This document shows, piece by piece, positions 53,291 through 64,000 of a DNA stretch of 64,000 bases. Under the pieces are notes generated by a model that had not been told where the DNA came from, searched no databases, and worked only from the letters and a program-made list of their open reading frames with translations. Source of the DNA: Petrolisthes cinctipes. Taxonomy: Eukaryota; Arthropoda; Malacostraca; Decapoda; Porcellanidae. Every line of letters starts with the position of its first letter. Within the stretch, counting starts at the first letter, position 1. The stretch covers positions 1,601,501 to 1,665,500 of the forward strand of contig JAWQEG010000412.1 of NCBI GenBank assembly GCA_033782935.1. Direction: 5' to 3'. Made by a program: the position numbers and the translations under genes.

Positions 53291-56200
53291 CTAAATTTGA
53301 GATATCGACATTGGGCACCTAAAATATCGATTTTTAACATGTTTTGTGCCTATATTTTGAAAATATTCTAGCACTGAGTAGGCATGTACAGATCGCTTCT
53401 GGGACCCCAATATATCGAATTTTCAGGTGTTTGGAGCCTTAATTTGAGACATAAACGGGTGCAGAAGATGCATGCACATATTGACTTTAGGCACCTAAAA
53501 TATCGATTTTGAGCATGTTCTGGGCCTGTATTTTGAAAATACTCTAACTAGGAGTAGGCATGTACAGATCGCTTCTGGGATCCAAAAATATCGAATTTTC
53601 GGGTGTTTTGAGCCTGAATTTGAAATATAAACGAGTACAGAAGATGCATGCACATATCGACTTTGGACACTTAATATATCGATTTTTAGCATGTTTTGAG
53701 CCTGTATTTTGAAAATACTCTAACACGGAGTAGGCATGTATAGTTCGCTTATGGGACCCCAAAATATCGAATTTTCGGGTGTTTTGGGCCTGAATTTAAG
53801 ATATATACTTTGGGCACCTAAAATATCGATTTTTAGCATGTTTTGGGCCTATATTTTCAAAAATATTATAGCACTGAGTAGGCATGTACAGATCGCTTCT
53901 GGGACCCAAAATTATCGAATTTTCGGGTGTTTTGAGCCTGAATTTGAGATATAAACAGGTACTGAAGATGCATGCACATATCGACTTTGGGCACCTAAAA
54001 TATCGATTTTGAGCATGTTTTGGTTCTGTATCTTGAAAACATTCTAACTAGGAGTAGGCATGTACAGATCGCTTCTGGGACCCAAAAATACCGAATTTTC
54101 GGGTGTTTTGAGCCTGAATTTGATATATAAAAGGGTACAGAAGATGCATTCACATATCGACTTTGGTCACTTATAATATCGATTTTTAGCATGTTTTGAG
54201 CCTATATTTTGAAAACATTCTAGCACTCAGTAGGCATGTACAGATCGCTTCTGGGACCCCAAAATATTGAATTTTCGGGTGTTTGGAGCCTGAATTTGAG
54301 ATATAAACGGGTACAGAAGATGCATCTACATATCGACTTTTGGGCACCTAAAAGATCGATTTTCAGTATGTTTTGGGCCTGTATTCTGAAAATACTCTAA
54401 CACTGAGTAGGCATGTACAGTTCGCTTCTGGGACCCCAAAATAGCGAATTTTCGGGTGTTTTGGGCCTAAATTTGAGATATCGACTTTGGGCACATAAAA
54501 TATCGATTTTTAGCATGTTTTGGGCCTATATTTTGAAAATATTCTAGCACTAAGTAGGCATGTACAGATCACTTCTGGGACCCCAAAATATCGAATTTTC
54601 GGGTGTTTTGAACCTTAATTTGAGATATAAACGGGTATAGAAGATGCATGCACCCATCGACTTTGGACACTTAAAATATCGATTTTTAGCATGTTTTGGG
54701 CCTATATTTTGAAAACATTCTAGCACTGAGTAGGCATGTACAGATCGCTTCTGGGACCCAAAAATATCGAATTTTCGGGTGTTTTGAGATTGAATTTGGG
54801 ATATAAACGGTAGCAGAAGATGCATACACATATTGATTTTGGTCACCTAAAATATCGATTTTCAGCATGTTTTGGGCCTGTATTTTGAAAATACTCTAAC
54901 ACGGAGTAGGCAAGTACAGATCGCTTCTGGGACCCCAAAATATCGAATTTTCGGGTGTTTGGAGCCTGAATTTGAGATATAAACGGGTACAGAAGATGCA
55001 TCGACATATCGACTTTTGGGCACCTAAAAGATCGATTTTCAGTATGTTTTGGGCCTGTATATTGAAAATACTCTAACACAGAGTAGGCATGTACAGATCG
55101 CTTCTGGGACCCCAAAATATCGAATTTTCGGGTGTTCTGGGCCTGAATTTGAGATATCGACTTTGGGCCCCTAAAAAATCGAGTTTTAGCTTGTTGTGGC
55201 CCTATATTTTGAAAATATTCTAGCACTGAGTAGGCATGTACAGATCGCTTCTGGGATCCCAAAATATCAAATTTTCGGGTGTTTTGAGCCTGAATTTGAG
55301 ATATAAATGGGTACAGAAGATGCATGCACATATCGACTTTTGGGCACCTAAAATATCGAATTTGAGCATGTTTTGGGTCTGTATCTTAAAAAAACATTCG
55401 AACTAGATCATACAGATCGCTTCTAGGACCTAAAAATACCGAATTTTCGGGTGTTTTGAGCGTGAATTTGAGATATAAACGGGTACAGAAGATGCATGCA
55501 CATATCGACATTGGACACTTAAAATATCGATTTTTAGCATGTTTTGAGCCTATATTTTGAAAACATTCTAGCACTGAGTAGGCATTTACAGATCGCTTCT
55601 GGGACCCCAAAATATCGATCTTTCGGATGTTTGGAGCCTGAATTTGAGATATAAACTGGTACAGAAGATGCATTTACATAACGACTTTTGGGCACCTAAA
55701 ATATCGATTTTCTGTATGTTTTGGGCCTGTATTTTGAAAATACTCTAACACGGAGTAGGCATGTACAGATCGCTTCTGGGACCCCAAAATATCGAATTTT
55801 CGGGTGTTCTGGGCCTGAATTTGAGATATCGACTTTGGGCCCCTAAAAAATCGAGTTTTAGCATGTTTTGGGCCTATATTTTGAAAATATTCTAGCACTG
55901 AGTAGGCATGTACAAATCGCTTCTGGGACCCCAAAATATTGAATTTTCGGGTGTTTTTAGCCTGAATTTGAGATATAAACGGGTACAGAAAATGCATGCA
56001 CATATTGACTTTGGGCACCTAAAATATCGATTTTCAGCATGTTTTGGGCCTGTATTTAAAAAAAATACTCTAACACGGAGTAGGCATGTACAGATCGCTT
56101 TTGGCACCCAAAAATATCGAATTTTCGGGTGTTTTGAGCCTGAATTTGAGATATAAACAGGTAATGAAGATGCATGCACATATCGACTTTTAGGCACCTA

Positions 56201-56360
56201 AAATATCGATTTTGAGCATGTTTTGGGTCTTTATCTTGAAAACATTCTAACTAGGAGTAGGCATGTACAGATCGCTTCTAGGACCCAAAAATACCGAATT
56301 TTCGGGTGTTTTCAGCCTGAATTTGAGATATAAACGGGTACAGTAGATGCATGCACATAT
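53290..56360. repeat. 3,731-bp spaced higher-order unit, second copy
   Basis: Partner of 49560-52630. Observed differences include aacattcgaactagatc near 55394 against aacattctaactagatc near 51663, ggagtaggcatg near 56077 against ggagtatgcatg near 52347, and cgcttttggcaccc near 56096 against cgcttctggcaccc. Similarity ends near 56360, where this copy reads cagtagatgcatgc. Confidence 0.87.
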
Positions 56361-57559
56361 CGACTTTGGACACTTAAAATATAGATTTTTAGCCTGTTTT
56401 GAGATTATATTTTGAAAACATTCTAGCACTGAGTAGGCATGTACAGATCGCTTCTGGGACACCAAAATATCGAATTTTCGGGTGTTTTGGGCCTGAATTC
56501 GAGATATCGACTTTGGGCACCTTAAATATCGATTTTTAGCCTGTTTTGAGATTATATTTTGAAAACATTCTAACACTGAGTAGGCTAGTATAGATCGCTT
56601 CTGGGACCCAAAAATATCGAATTTTCGGGTGTTTTGAGCCTGAATTTGAGATATAAACGGGTACAGAAGATGCATCCACATATCGACTTTTGGGCAACAA
56701 AAAGATCGATTTTCAGTATAATATGGGCCTGTATTTTGAAAATACTCTAACACTGAGTAGGCATGTACAGTTCGCTTTTGGGTCACCAAAATATCGAATT
56801 TTCAGGTGCTTTGGGCCTGAATTTGAGATATCGACTTTGGGCACCTAAAATATCGGTTTTTAGCATGTTTTGGGCTTATATTTTGAAAATATTCTAGCAC
56901 TAAGTAGGCATGTACAGATCGCTTCTGGGACCCAAAAATATCGAATTTTCGGGTGTTTTCAGCCTGAATTTGAGATATAAACAGGTACTGAAGATGAATG
57001 CACATATCGACTTTTGGGCACCTAAAATATCGATTTTGAGCATGTTTTGGGTCTGTATCTTGAAAATTTTTTAACTAGGAGTAGGCATGTACAGATCGCT
57101 TCTGGGACCCCAAAATATCGAATTTTCGGGTGTTTTGAGGTTGAATTTGGGATATAAACGGGTGCAGAAGATACATGCACATATCGACTTTGGACACTTG
57201 AATAATCGATTTTTAACATGTTTTGAGCCTATATTTTGAAAACATTCTAGCACTGAGTAGGCATGTACAGATCGCTTCTGGGACCCCAAAATATCGAATT
57301 TTCGGGTGTTTTGAGCTTGAATTTGATATATAAACGGGTACAGAAAATGCATGCACATATTGACTTTGGGCACCTAAAATATCGATTTTCAGCATGTTTT
57401 AGGCCTGTATTTTGAAAATACTCTAACATGGAGTAGGCATGTACAGATCTCTTCTGGGACCCAAAAATATCGAATTTTCGGGTGTTTTGAGCCTGAATTT
57501 TAGATATAAACAGGTACTGAACATGCATGCACATATCGACTTTTGGGCACCTAAAATAT

Positions 57560-59060
57560 CGATTTTCAGCATGTTTTGGGCCTGTATCTGAGTAGGCATG
57601 TACAGATCGCTTCTGGGACCCCAAAATATCGAATTTTCGGGTGTTTGGAGCCTGAATTTGATATATAAACGGGTACAGAAGATGCATGCATATATCGACT
57701 TTGGACACTTAAAATATCGATTTTTAGCATGTTTTGGGCCTGTATCTAAGTAGGCATGTACAGATCGCTTCTGGGACACCAAAATATCGAATTTTAGGGT
57801 GTTTGGAGCCTGAATTTGAGATATAAACAGGTACAGAAGATGCATCCACATATCGACTTTTGGGCACCTAAAAGATCGATTTTCAGTATGTTTTGGGCCT
57901 ATATATTGAAAATACTCTAACACGGAGTAGGCATGTACATATCGCTTCTGGGACCCCAAAATATCAAATTTTCGGGTGTTTTGGGCCTGAATTTGAAATA
58001 TAGACTTTGGGCACCTAAAATATCGATTTTTAGCATGTTTTGGGCCTATATTTTGAAAATATTATAGCACTAAGTAGGCATGTACAGATCACTTCTGGGA
58101 CCCCAAAATATCGAATTTCCGGGTTTTTTGAGCCTGAATTTGAGATATAAACGGGTACAGAAGATGCATGCACACATCGACTTTGGACACTTAAAATATC
58201 GATTTTTAGCATGTTTTCAGCCTATATTTTGAAAACATTCTAGCACTGAGTTGGCATGTACAGATCGCTTCTGGGACACAAAAATATCTAATTTTCGGGT
58301 GTTTTGAGGTTGAATTTGAGATATAAACGAGTGCAGAAGATTCATACAGATATTGACTTTGGGCAGCTTAAATATCGATTTTCAGCATGTTTTGGGCCTG
58401 TATCTGAGTAGGCATGTACAGATCGCTTCTGGGACCCCAAAATATCGAATTTTCGGGTGTTTGGAGCCTGAATTTGATATATAAACGGGTACAGAAGATG
58501 CATGCATATATCGACTTTGGACAATTAAAATATCGATTTTTAGCATGTTTTGGGCCTGTATCTAAGTAGGCATGTACAGATCGCTTCTGGGACACCAAAA
58601 TATCGAATTTTAGGGTGTTTGGAGCCTGAATTTGAGATATAAACAGGTACAGAAGATGCATCCACATATCGACTTTTGGGCACCTAAAAGATCGATTTTC
58701 AGTATGTTTTGGGCCTATATATTGAAAATACTCTAACACGGAGTAGGCATGTACATATCGCTTCTGGGACCCCAAAATATCAAATTTTCGGGTGTTTTGG
58801 GCCTGAATTTGAAATATAGACTTTGGGCACCTAAAATATCGATTTTTAGCATGTTTTGGGCCTATATTTTGAAAATATTATAGCACTAAGTAGGCATGTA
58901 CAGATCACTTCTGGGACCCCAAAATATCGAATTTCCGGGTTTTTTGAGCCTGAATTTGAGATATAAACGGGTACAGAAGATGCATGCACAGATCGACTTT
59001 GGACACTTAAAATATCGATTTTTAGCATGTTTTGAGCCTATATTTTGAAAACATTCTAGC
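57560..59060. repeat. 816-bp tandem duplication in domain III
   Basis: About 57560-58250 recurs at about 58380-59060 with an offset of 816 bp. It contains two deletion monomers, the gaattttagggtgtttgg variant (57790/58606), gtacatatcgcttctgg (57936/58752) and aatttccgggttttttgag (58113/58929). Few differences separate the copies, for example gacaattaaaatatcg near 58530 against gacacttaaaatatcg near 57714. Confidence 0.85.
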
Positions 59061-59349
59061 ACTAATTAGGCATGTACAGATCACTTCTGGGACCCCAAAA
59101 TATCGAATTTTCGTGTGTTTTGAGCCTGAATTTGAGATATAAACGGGTACAGAAGATGCATTCACATATCGACTTTTGGGCACCTAAACGATCGATTTTC
59201 AGTATGTTTTGAGCCTGTATATTGAAAATACTCTAACACTGAGTAGGCATGTACAGTTCGCTTCTGGGACCCCAAAATATCGAATTTTCGGGTGTTTTGC
59301 GCCTGAATTCGAGATATCGACTTTGGGCACCTAAAATATCGATTTTTAG

Positions 59350-60400
59350 CATGTTTTGGGCCTATATTTTGATAATATTCTAGCACTAAGTAGGCATGTA
59401 CAGATCACTTCTGGGACCCCAAAATATCGAATTTTAGGTTGTTTTGAGCCTGAATTTGAGATATAAACGGGTGCAGAAGATGCATAGACATATTGACATT
59501 GACTTTGGTCACCTAAAATATCGATTTTCAGCATGTTTTGGGCATATATTTTGAAAATACTTTAACACGGAGTAGGCAAGTACAGATCACTTCTGGGACC
59601 CCAAAATATCGAATTTTCGGGTGTTTTGAGCCTGAATTTGAGATATAAACAGGTACAGAAGATGCATGCACATATCGACTTTGGACACTTAAAATATCGA
59701 TTTCTAGAATGTTTTAAGCCTATGTTTTGAAAATATTCTAGCACTGAGTAGGCATATACAGATCGCTTCTGGGACCCAAAAATATCGAATTTTCGGGTGA
59801 TTTGAGGTTGAATTTGGGATAAATATGGGTGCAGAAGATGCATACACATATCGACTTTGTTCACCTAAAATATCGATTTATAGCATGTTTTGGGCCTGTA
59901 TCTAAGTAGGCATGTACAGATCGCTTCTGGGACCCCAAAATATCGAATTTTTGGGTGATTTGAGGTTGAATTTGAGATATATACGGGTGCAGAAGATGCA
60001 TACACATATCGACTTTGGTCACCTAAAATATCGATTTTCAGCATGTTTTGGGCCTGTATCTAAGTAGGCATGTACAGATCGCTTCTGGGACCCCAAAATA
60101 TCGAATTTTCGGGTGTTTTGAGCCTGAATTTGAGATATAAACATGTACAGAAGATGCATCCACATATCGACTTTTGGGCACCTAAAAGATCGATTTTCAG
60201 TATGTTTTGAGCCTGTATATTGAAAATACTCAAACACAGAGTAGGCATGTACATATCGCTTCTGGGACCCCAAAATATCGAATTTTCGGGTGTTTTGGGC
60301 CTGAATTTGAGATATCGACTTTGGGCACCTAAAATATCGATTTTTAGCATGTTTTGGGCCTATATTTTGAAAATATTCTAGCACTAAGTAGTCATGTACA
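59350..60400. repeat. Segment T, first copy (repeated near 62690-63580)
   Basis: 59350-59880 matches 62690-63220 at an offset of 3,338 bp. 60060-60400 matches 63240-63580 at about 3,180 bp. The change in offset equals one extra 158-bp deletion monomer (59910-60067) in this copy. A local insertion gives gacattgacattgactttgg near 59491, where the partner has a plain acatattgactttgg. Confidence 0.8.
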
Positions 60401-62169
60401 GATCACTTCTGGGACCCCAAAATATCGAATTTCCGGGTGTTTTAAGCCTGAATTTGAGATATAAACGGGTACAGAAGATGCATGCACGCATCGACTTTGG
60501 ACACTTAAAATATCGATTTTTAACATGTTTTGAGCCTATATTTTGAAAACATTCTAGTAATAAGTAGGTATGTACAGATAGCTTCTGGAACACAAAAATA
60601 TCGAATTTTCGGGTGTTTTTGAGCCTGAATTTAGGATATAAACGGGTGCAGAAGATACATACACATATTGACTTTTGGGCACCTAAAATATCGATTTTCA
60701 GCATGTTTTAGGACTGTATTTTGAAAATACTCTATCACAGAGTAGGCAAGTACAGATCGCTTCTGGGACCCCAAAATATCGAATTTTCGGGTGTATGGAG
60801 CCTGAATTTGAGATATAAACGGGTACAGAAGATGCATCCACTTATCGACTTTTGGGCACCTAAAAGATCGATTTTCAGTATGTTTTGGGTCTGTATATTG
60901 AAAATACTCTAACACGGAGTAGGCATGTACAAATCGCTTCTGGGACCCCAAAATATCGAATTTTCGGGTGTTTTGGGTCTGAATTTGAGATATCGACTTT
61001 GGGCACCTAAAATATCGATTTTTAGCATGTTTTGGGCCTATATTTTCAAAATATTCTAGCACTCAGTAGGCATGTACAGATCGTTTCTGGGACCCAAAAG
61101 TATCGAATTTTTGGGTGCTTTGAGCCTTAATTCGAGATATAAACAGGTACTGAAGATGCATGCACATATCAACTTTTGGGCACCTAAAATATCGATTTTG
61201 AGCATGTTTTGGGTCTGTATCTTGAATACATTCTAACTAGGAGTAGGCATGTACAGATCGCTTCTAGGACCCAAAAATACCGAATTTTCGGGTGTTTTGA
61301 GCCTGAATTTGAGATATAAACAGGTACAGAAGATACATGCACATATCTACTTCGGACACTTAAAATATCGATTTTTAGCATGTTTTGGGCCTATATTTTG
61401 AAAACATTCTAGCACTGAGTAGGTATGTACAGATCGCTTCTGGGACCCAAAAATATCGAATTTTCGTGTGTTTTAAGGTTGAATTTGAGATATAAACGAG
61501 TGAAGAAGATGCATACACATATTGACTTTGACACCTAAAATATCGCTTTTCAGCATGATTTGGGCCTGTACCTGAATAGGCATGTACAGATCGCCTCTGG
61601 GACCCAAAAATATCGAATTTTCGGGTGTTTTGAGCGTGAATTTGAGATATAAACAGGTACAGAAGATGCATTCACTTATCGTCTTAGGACACTTAAAATA
61701 TCGATTTTTAGCATGTTTTAAGCCTATATTTTGAAAACATTCTAGCACTGAGTAGGCATGTACAGATCGCTTCTGGGACCCAAAAATATCGAATTTTCGG
61801 GTGATTTGAGGTTGAATTTGGGATATAAACGTGTGCAGAAGATGAATACACATATTGATTTTGGTCACCTAAAATATCGATTTTCAGCATGTTTTGGGCC
61901 TGTATCTAAGTAGGCATGTAGAGATCGCTTCTGGGACCCCCAAATATCGAATTTTCGGGTGTTTGGAGCCTGAATTTGAGATATAAACGGTTACAGAAGA
62001 TGCATCCACATATCGACTTTTCGGCACCTAAAATATCGATTTTCAGTATGTTTTGGGCCTGTATTTTGAAAATACTCTAACACTGAGTAGGCATGTACAG
62101 TTCGCTTCTGGGACCCCAAAATATCGAATTTTCGGGTGTTTTGTACCTGAATTTGAGATATCGACTTTG

Positions 62170-63990
62170 GGCACCTAAAATATCGATTTTTAGCATGTTT
62201 TGGGCCTATTTTTTGAAAATATTCTAGCACTAAGTAGGCATGTACAGATCACTTCTGGGACCTCAAAATATCGAATTTCCGGGTGTTTTGAGGTTGAATT
62301 TGGGATATAAACGGGTGCAGAAGATGCATAAACATATTGACTTTGGTCACCTAAAATATCGATTTTCAGCATGTTTTGGGCCTGTATTTTGAAAATACTC
62401 TAACACAGAAAAGGTAAGTACAGATCGCTTCTGGGACCCAAAAATATCGAATTTTCGGGTGTATGGAGCCTGAATTTGAGATATAAACGGGTACAGAAGA
62501 TGCATCCACATATCGACTATTGGGCACCTAAAAGATCGATTTTCAGTATGTTTTGGGCCTGTATATTGAAAATACTCTAACACTGAGTAGGCATGTACAG
62601 TTTGCTTCTGGGACCCCAAAATATCGAATTTTCGGGTGTTTTGGGCCTGAATTCGAGATATCGATTTTGGGCACCTAAAATATCGATTTTTAGCATGTTT
62701 TGGGCCTATATTTTGAAAATATTCTAGCACTAAGTAGGCATGTACAGATCACTTCTGGGACCCCAAAATATCGAATTTTCGGGTGTTTTGAGCCTGAATT
62801 TGAGATATAAACGGGTGCAGAAGATGCATACACATATTGACTTTGGTCAAATAAAATATCGATTTTCAGCATGTTTTGGGCATATATTTTGAAAATACTT
62901 TAACACGTAGTAGGCAAGTACAGATCACTTCTGGGACCCCAAAATATCGAATTTTCGGGTGTTTTGAGCCTGAATTTGAGATATAAACGGGTACAGAAGA
63001 TGCATGCCGAAATCGACTTTGGACACTTAAAATATCGATTTTTAGCATGTTTTAAGCCTATATTTTGAAAATATTCAAGCACTGAGTAGGCATGTACAGA
63101 TCGCTTCTGGGACCCAAAAATATCGCATTTTCGGGTGATTTGAGGTTGAATTTGGGATATATACGGGTGCAGAAGATGCATACACATATCGACTTTGGTC
63201 ACCTAAAATATCGATTTTCAGCATGTTTTGGGCCTGTATCTAAGTAGGCATGTACAGATCGCTTCTGGAACCCCAAAATATCGAATTTTCGGATGTTTTG
63301 AGCCTGAATTTGAGATATAAACGGGTACAGAAGATGCATCCACATATCGACTTTTGGGCACCTAAAATATCGATTTTCAGTATCTTTTGAGCCTGTATAT
63401 TGAAAATACTCTAACACGGAGTAGGCATGTACATATCGCTTCTGGGACCCCAAAATATCGAATTTTCAGGTGTTTTGGGCCTGAATTTGAGATATCGACT
63501 TTGGGCACCTAAGATATCGATTTTTAGCATGTTTTGGGCCTATATTTTGAAAATATTCTAGCACTAAGTAGGCATGTACAGATCACTTCTGGGACCTCAA
63601 AATATCGAATTTCCGGGTGTTTTGAGGTTGAATTTGGGATATAAACGGGTGCAGAAGATGCATAAACATATTGACTTTGGTCACCTAAAATATCGATTTT
63701 CAGCATGTTTTGGGCCTGTATTTTGAAAATACTCTAACACAGAAAAGGCAAGTACAGATCGCTTCTGGGACCCAAAAATATCGAATTTTCGGGAGTATGG
63801 AGCCTGAATTTGAGATATAAACGGGTACAGAAGATGCATCCACATATCGACTATTGGGCACCTAAAAGATCGATTTTCAGTATGTTTTCGGCCTGTATAT
63901 TGAAAATACTCTAACACTGAGTAGGCATGTACAGTTTGCTTCTGGGACCCCAAAATATCGAATTTTCGGGTTTTTTGGGCCTGAATTCGA
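62170..63990. repeat. 1,334-bp spaced duplication at the right end
   Basis: 62170-62660 recurs at 63504 to about the window end with an offset of 1,334 bp. Shared rare changes are gggacctcaaaatatcg (62259/63593), gatgcataaacatattg (62323/63657), aacacagaaaaggtaag or aacacagaaaaggcaag (62402/63736) and gtatggagcctg (62461/63795). The second copy is cut by the window edge. Confidence 0.82.
62690..63580. repeat. Segment T, second copy
   Basis: Partner of 59350-60400, lacking one deletion monomer. Shared variants include aacacggagtaggcaag or aacacgtagtaggcaag with cagatcacttc, and ggtgatttgaggttgaattt. Private changes include catgccgaaatcgac near 63004 and caaataaaatatcg near 62848. Confidence 0.78.
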
Positions 63991-64000
63991 GATATCGACT

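Larger units (their letters stand above)
42560..57000. repeat. Domain II: mosaic higher-order family with several reuse distances
   Basis: Same satellite, different lineage set. Many monomers read gactttgggcacc with one T fewer than domain I, ggacacttaaaatatcg, gcactaagtagg, or aactaggagtagg in place of aacacggagtagg. Segments recur at offsets of about 4,090, 1,852, 3,731, 4,764 and 8,495 bp (separate entries). The caatatatt and ccccaaataccg markers of domain I are absent. Domain edges are gradual by eye, so the limits are approximate. Confidence 0.82.
57437..63247. repeat. Nine deletion monomers of 157-159 bp
   Basis: The tail of half-unit A is shortened: ggcctgtat joins directly to ctgagtagg or ctaagtagg, losing 18-19 bp of the tttgaaaatattctagca region. 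By phase-marker counting the units are 57437-57595, 57596-57753, 58254-58411, 58412-58569, 59752-59909, 59910-60067, 61423-61579 (as cctgaatagg), 61756-61913 and 63090-63247. They often occur in adjacent pairs. I did not see this form anywhere left of 57.4 kb. Whether all descend from one event is inferred from the shared joint. Confidence 0.88.
1..64000. repeat. Continuous satellite DNA array of 177-bp and 147/148-bp monomers
   Basis: Every stretch of the window is a copy of the same unit. Phase can be followed by the conserved segment gtaggcatgtacagatcgct, which recurs every 175-177 or 147-148 bp from position 107 to the right edge. All monomers are in the same orientation; I found no inverted block. 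No non-satellite sequence longer than a few bases interrupts the array, so no interval needs separate description as gene-free. Function is not shown by sequence; arrays of this kind usually form centromeric, pericentromeric or subtelomeric heterochromatin in eukaryotes. The satellite family and species are not recognised. Open reading frames exist throughout but are by-products of the repeat, because 177 and 147 are both multiples of three. Confidence 0.98.
57000..64000. repeat. Domain III: heterogeneous satellite with deletion monomers
   Basis: Same satellite and phase, but monomer order is less regular. Markers are ggttgaatttgggatat, ggtcacctaaaatatcg, gcactaagtagg with cagatcacttctggg, and the 157-159 bp deletion monomers. 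Partial duplications at offsets of 816, 3,338 (later about 3,180) and 1,334 bp are present. No complete multi-kilobase higher-order copy is visible before the window ends in mid-array. Confidence 0.8.

Noticed and set aside
1..64000. CRISPR array (regular repeats)
   Set aside because: CRISPR arrays have short repeats separated by unique spacers. Here the whole 147-177 bp unit repeats with no unique spacers, and no cas genes are present.

Overview
The whole 64 kb window is one uninterrupted tandem satellite DNA array. I see no protein-coding gene, RNA gene, transposon, CRISPR array or unique-sequence island. The unit, pure tandem organisation and multi-kilobase higher-order repeats (HORs) point to a eukaryotic chromosome, as in centromeric, pericentromeric or subtelomeric heterochromatin. 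The species cannot be read from the sequence. A plant is plausible (unit size and base composition), but this is a guess, and I do not recognise the satellite by name. One representative long monomer has 71 G+C in 177 bases, about 40%.

Basic unit: two main monomer lengths alternate irregularly, a long form (L, about 177 bp) and a short form (S, 147-148 bp). S differs from L by a 29-bp deletion flanked by the direct microrepeat ATAT. The 177-bp unit is itself an old head-to-tail dimer of two diverged half-units of about 87 and 89 bp. A third form of 157-159 bp, with an 18-19 bp deletion in the other half-unit, is seen only right of 57.4 kb. At about 166 bp per monomer on average, the window holds roughly 385 monomers (estimate).

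Layout. Domain I (1 to about 40.09 kb) carries near-identical HORs. Copy 1 (61-6694) is 6,634 bp, or 40 monomers (25 L + 15 S). Later copies begin at 6695, 20816, 29278, 33611 and 38742, with spacings of 14,121, 8,462, 4,333 and 5,131 bp. The length differences come from whole-monomer insertions, deletions and local tandem duplications. Copy 2 carries an extra 7,487 bp (9222-16708), mostly an older-looking block with a three-copy 825-bp repeat. Copy 6 is cut off near 40.09 kb. A transition zone (40.09-42.56 kb) carries a 678-bp repeat. Domain II (42.56 to about 57.0 kb) is a different HOR family, built as a mosaic of segments reused at offsets of about 4,090, 1,852, 3,731, 4,764 and 8,495 bp. 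Domain III (57.0-64 kb) is more irregular, with the deletion monomers and shorter partial duplications (816, 3,338 and 1,334 bp offsets).

There is no operon or pathway. The content of interest is the evolutionary structure: unit formation, a deletion-derived short class, recent HOR amplification with block-length changes, and a left-to-right change from homogenised to less homogenised array. Coordinates of segment edges are read by eye, good to a few bases where a phase marker was counted and to some tens of bases otherwise.
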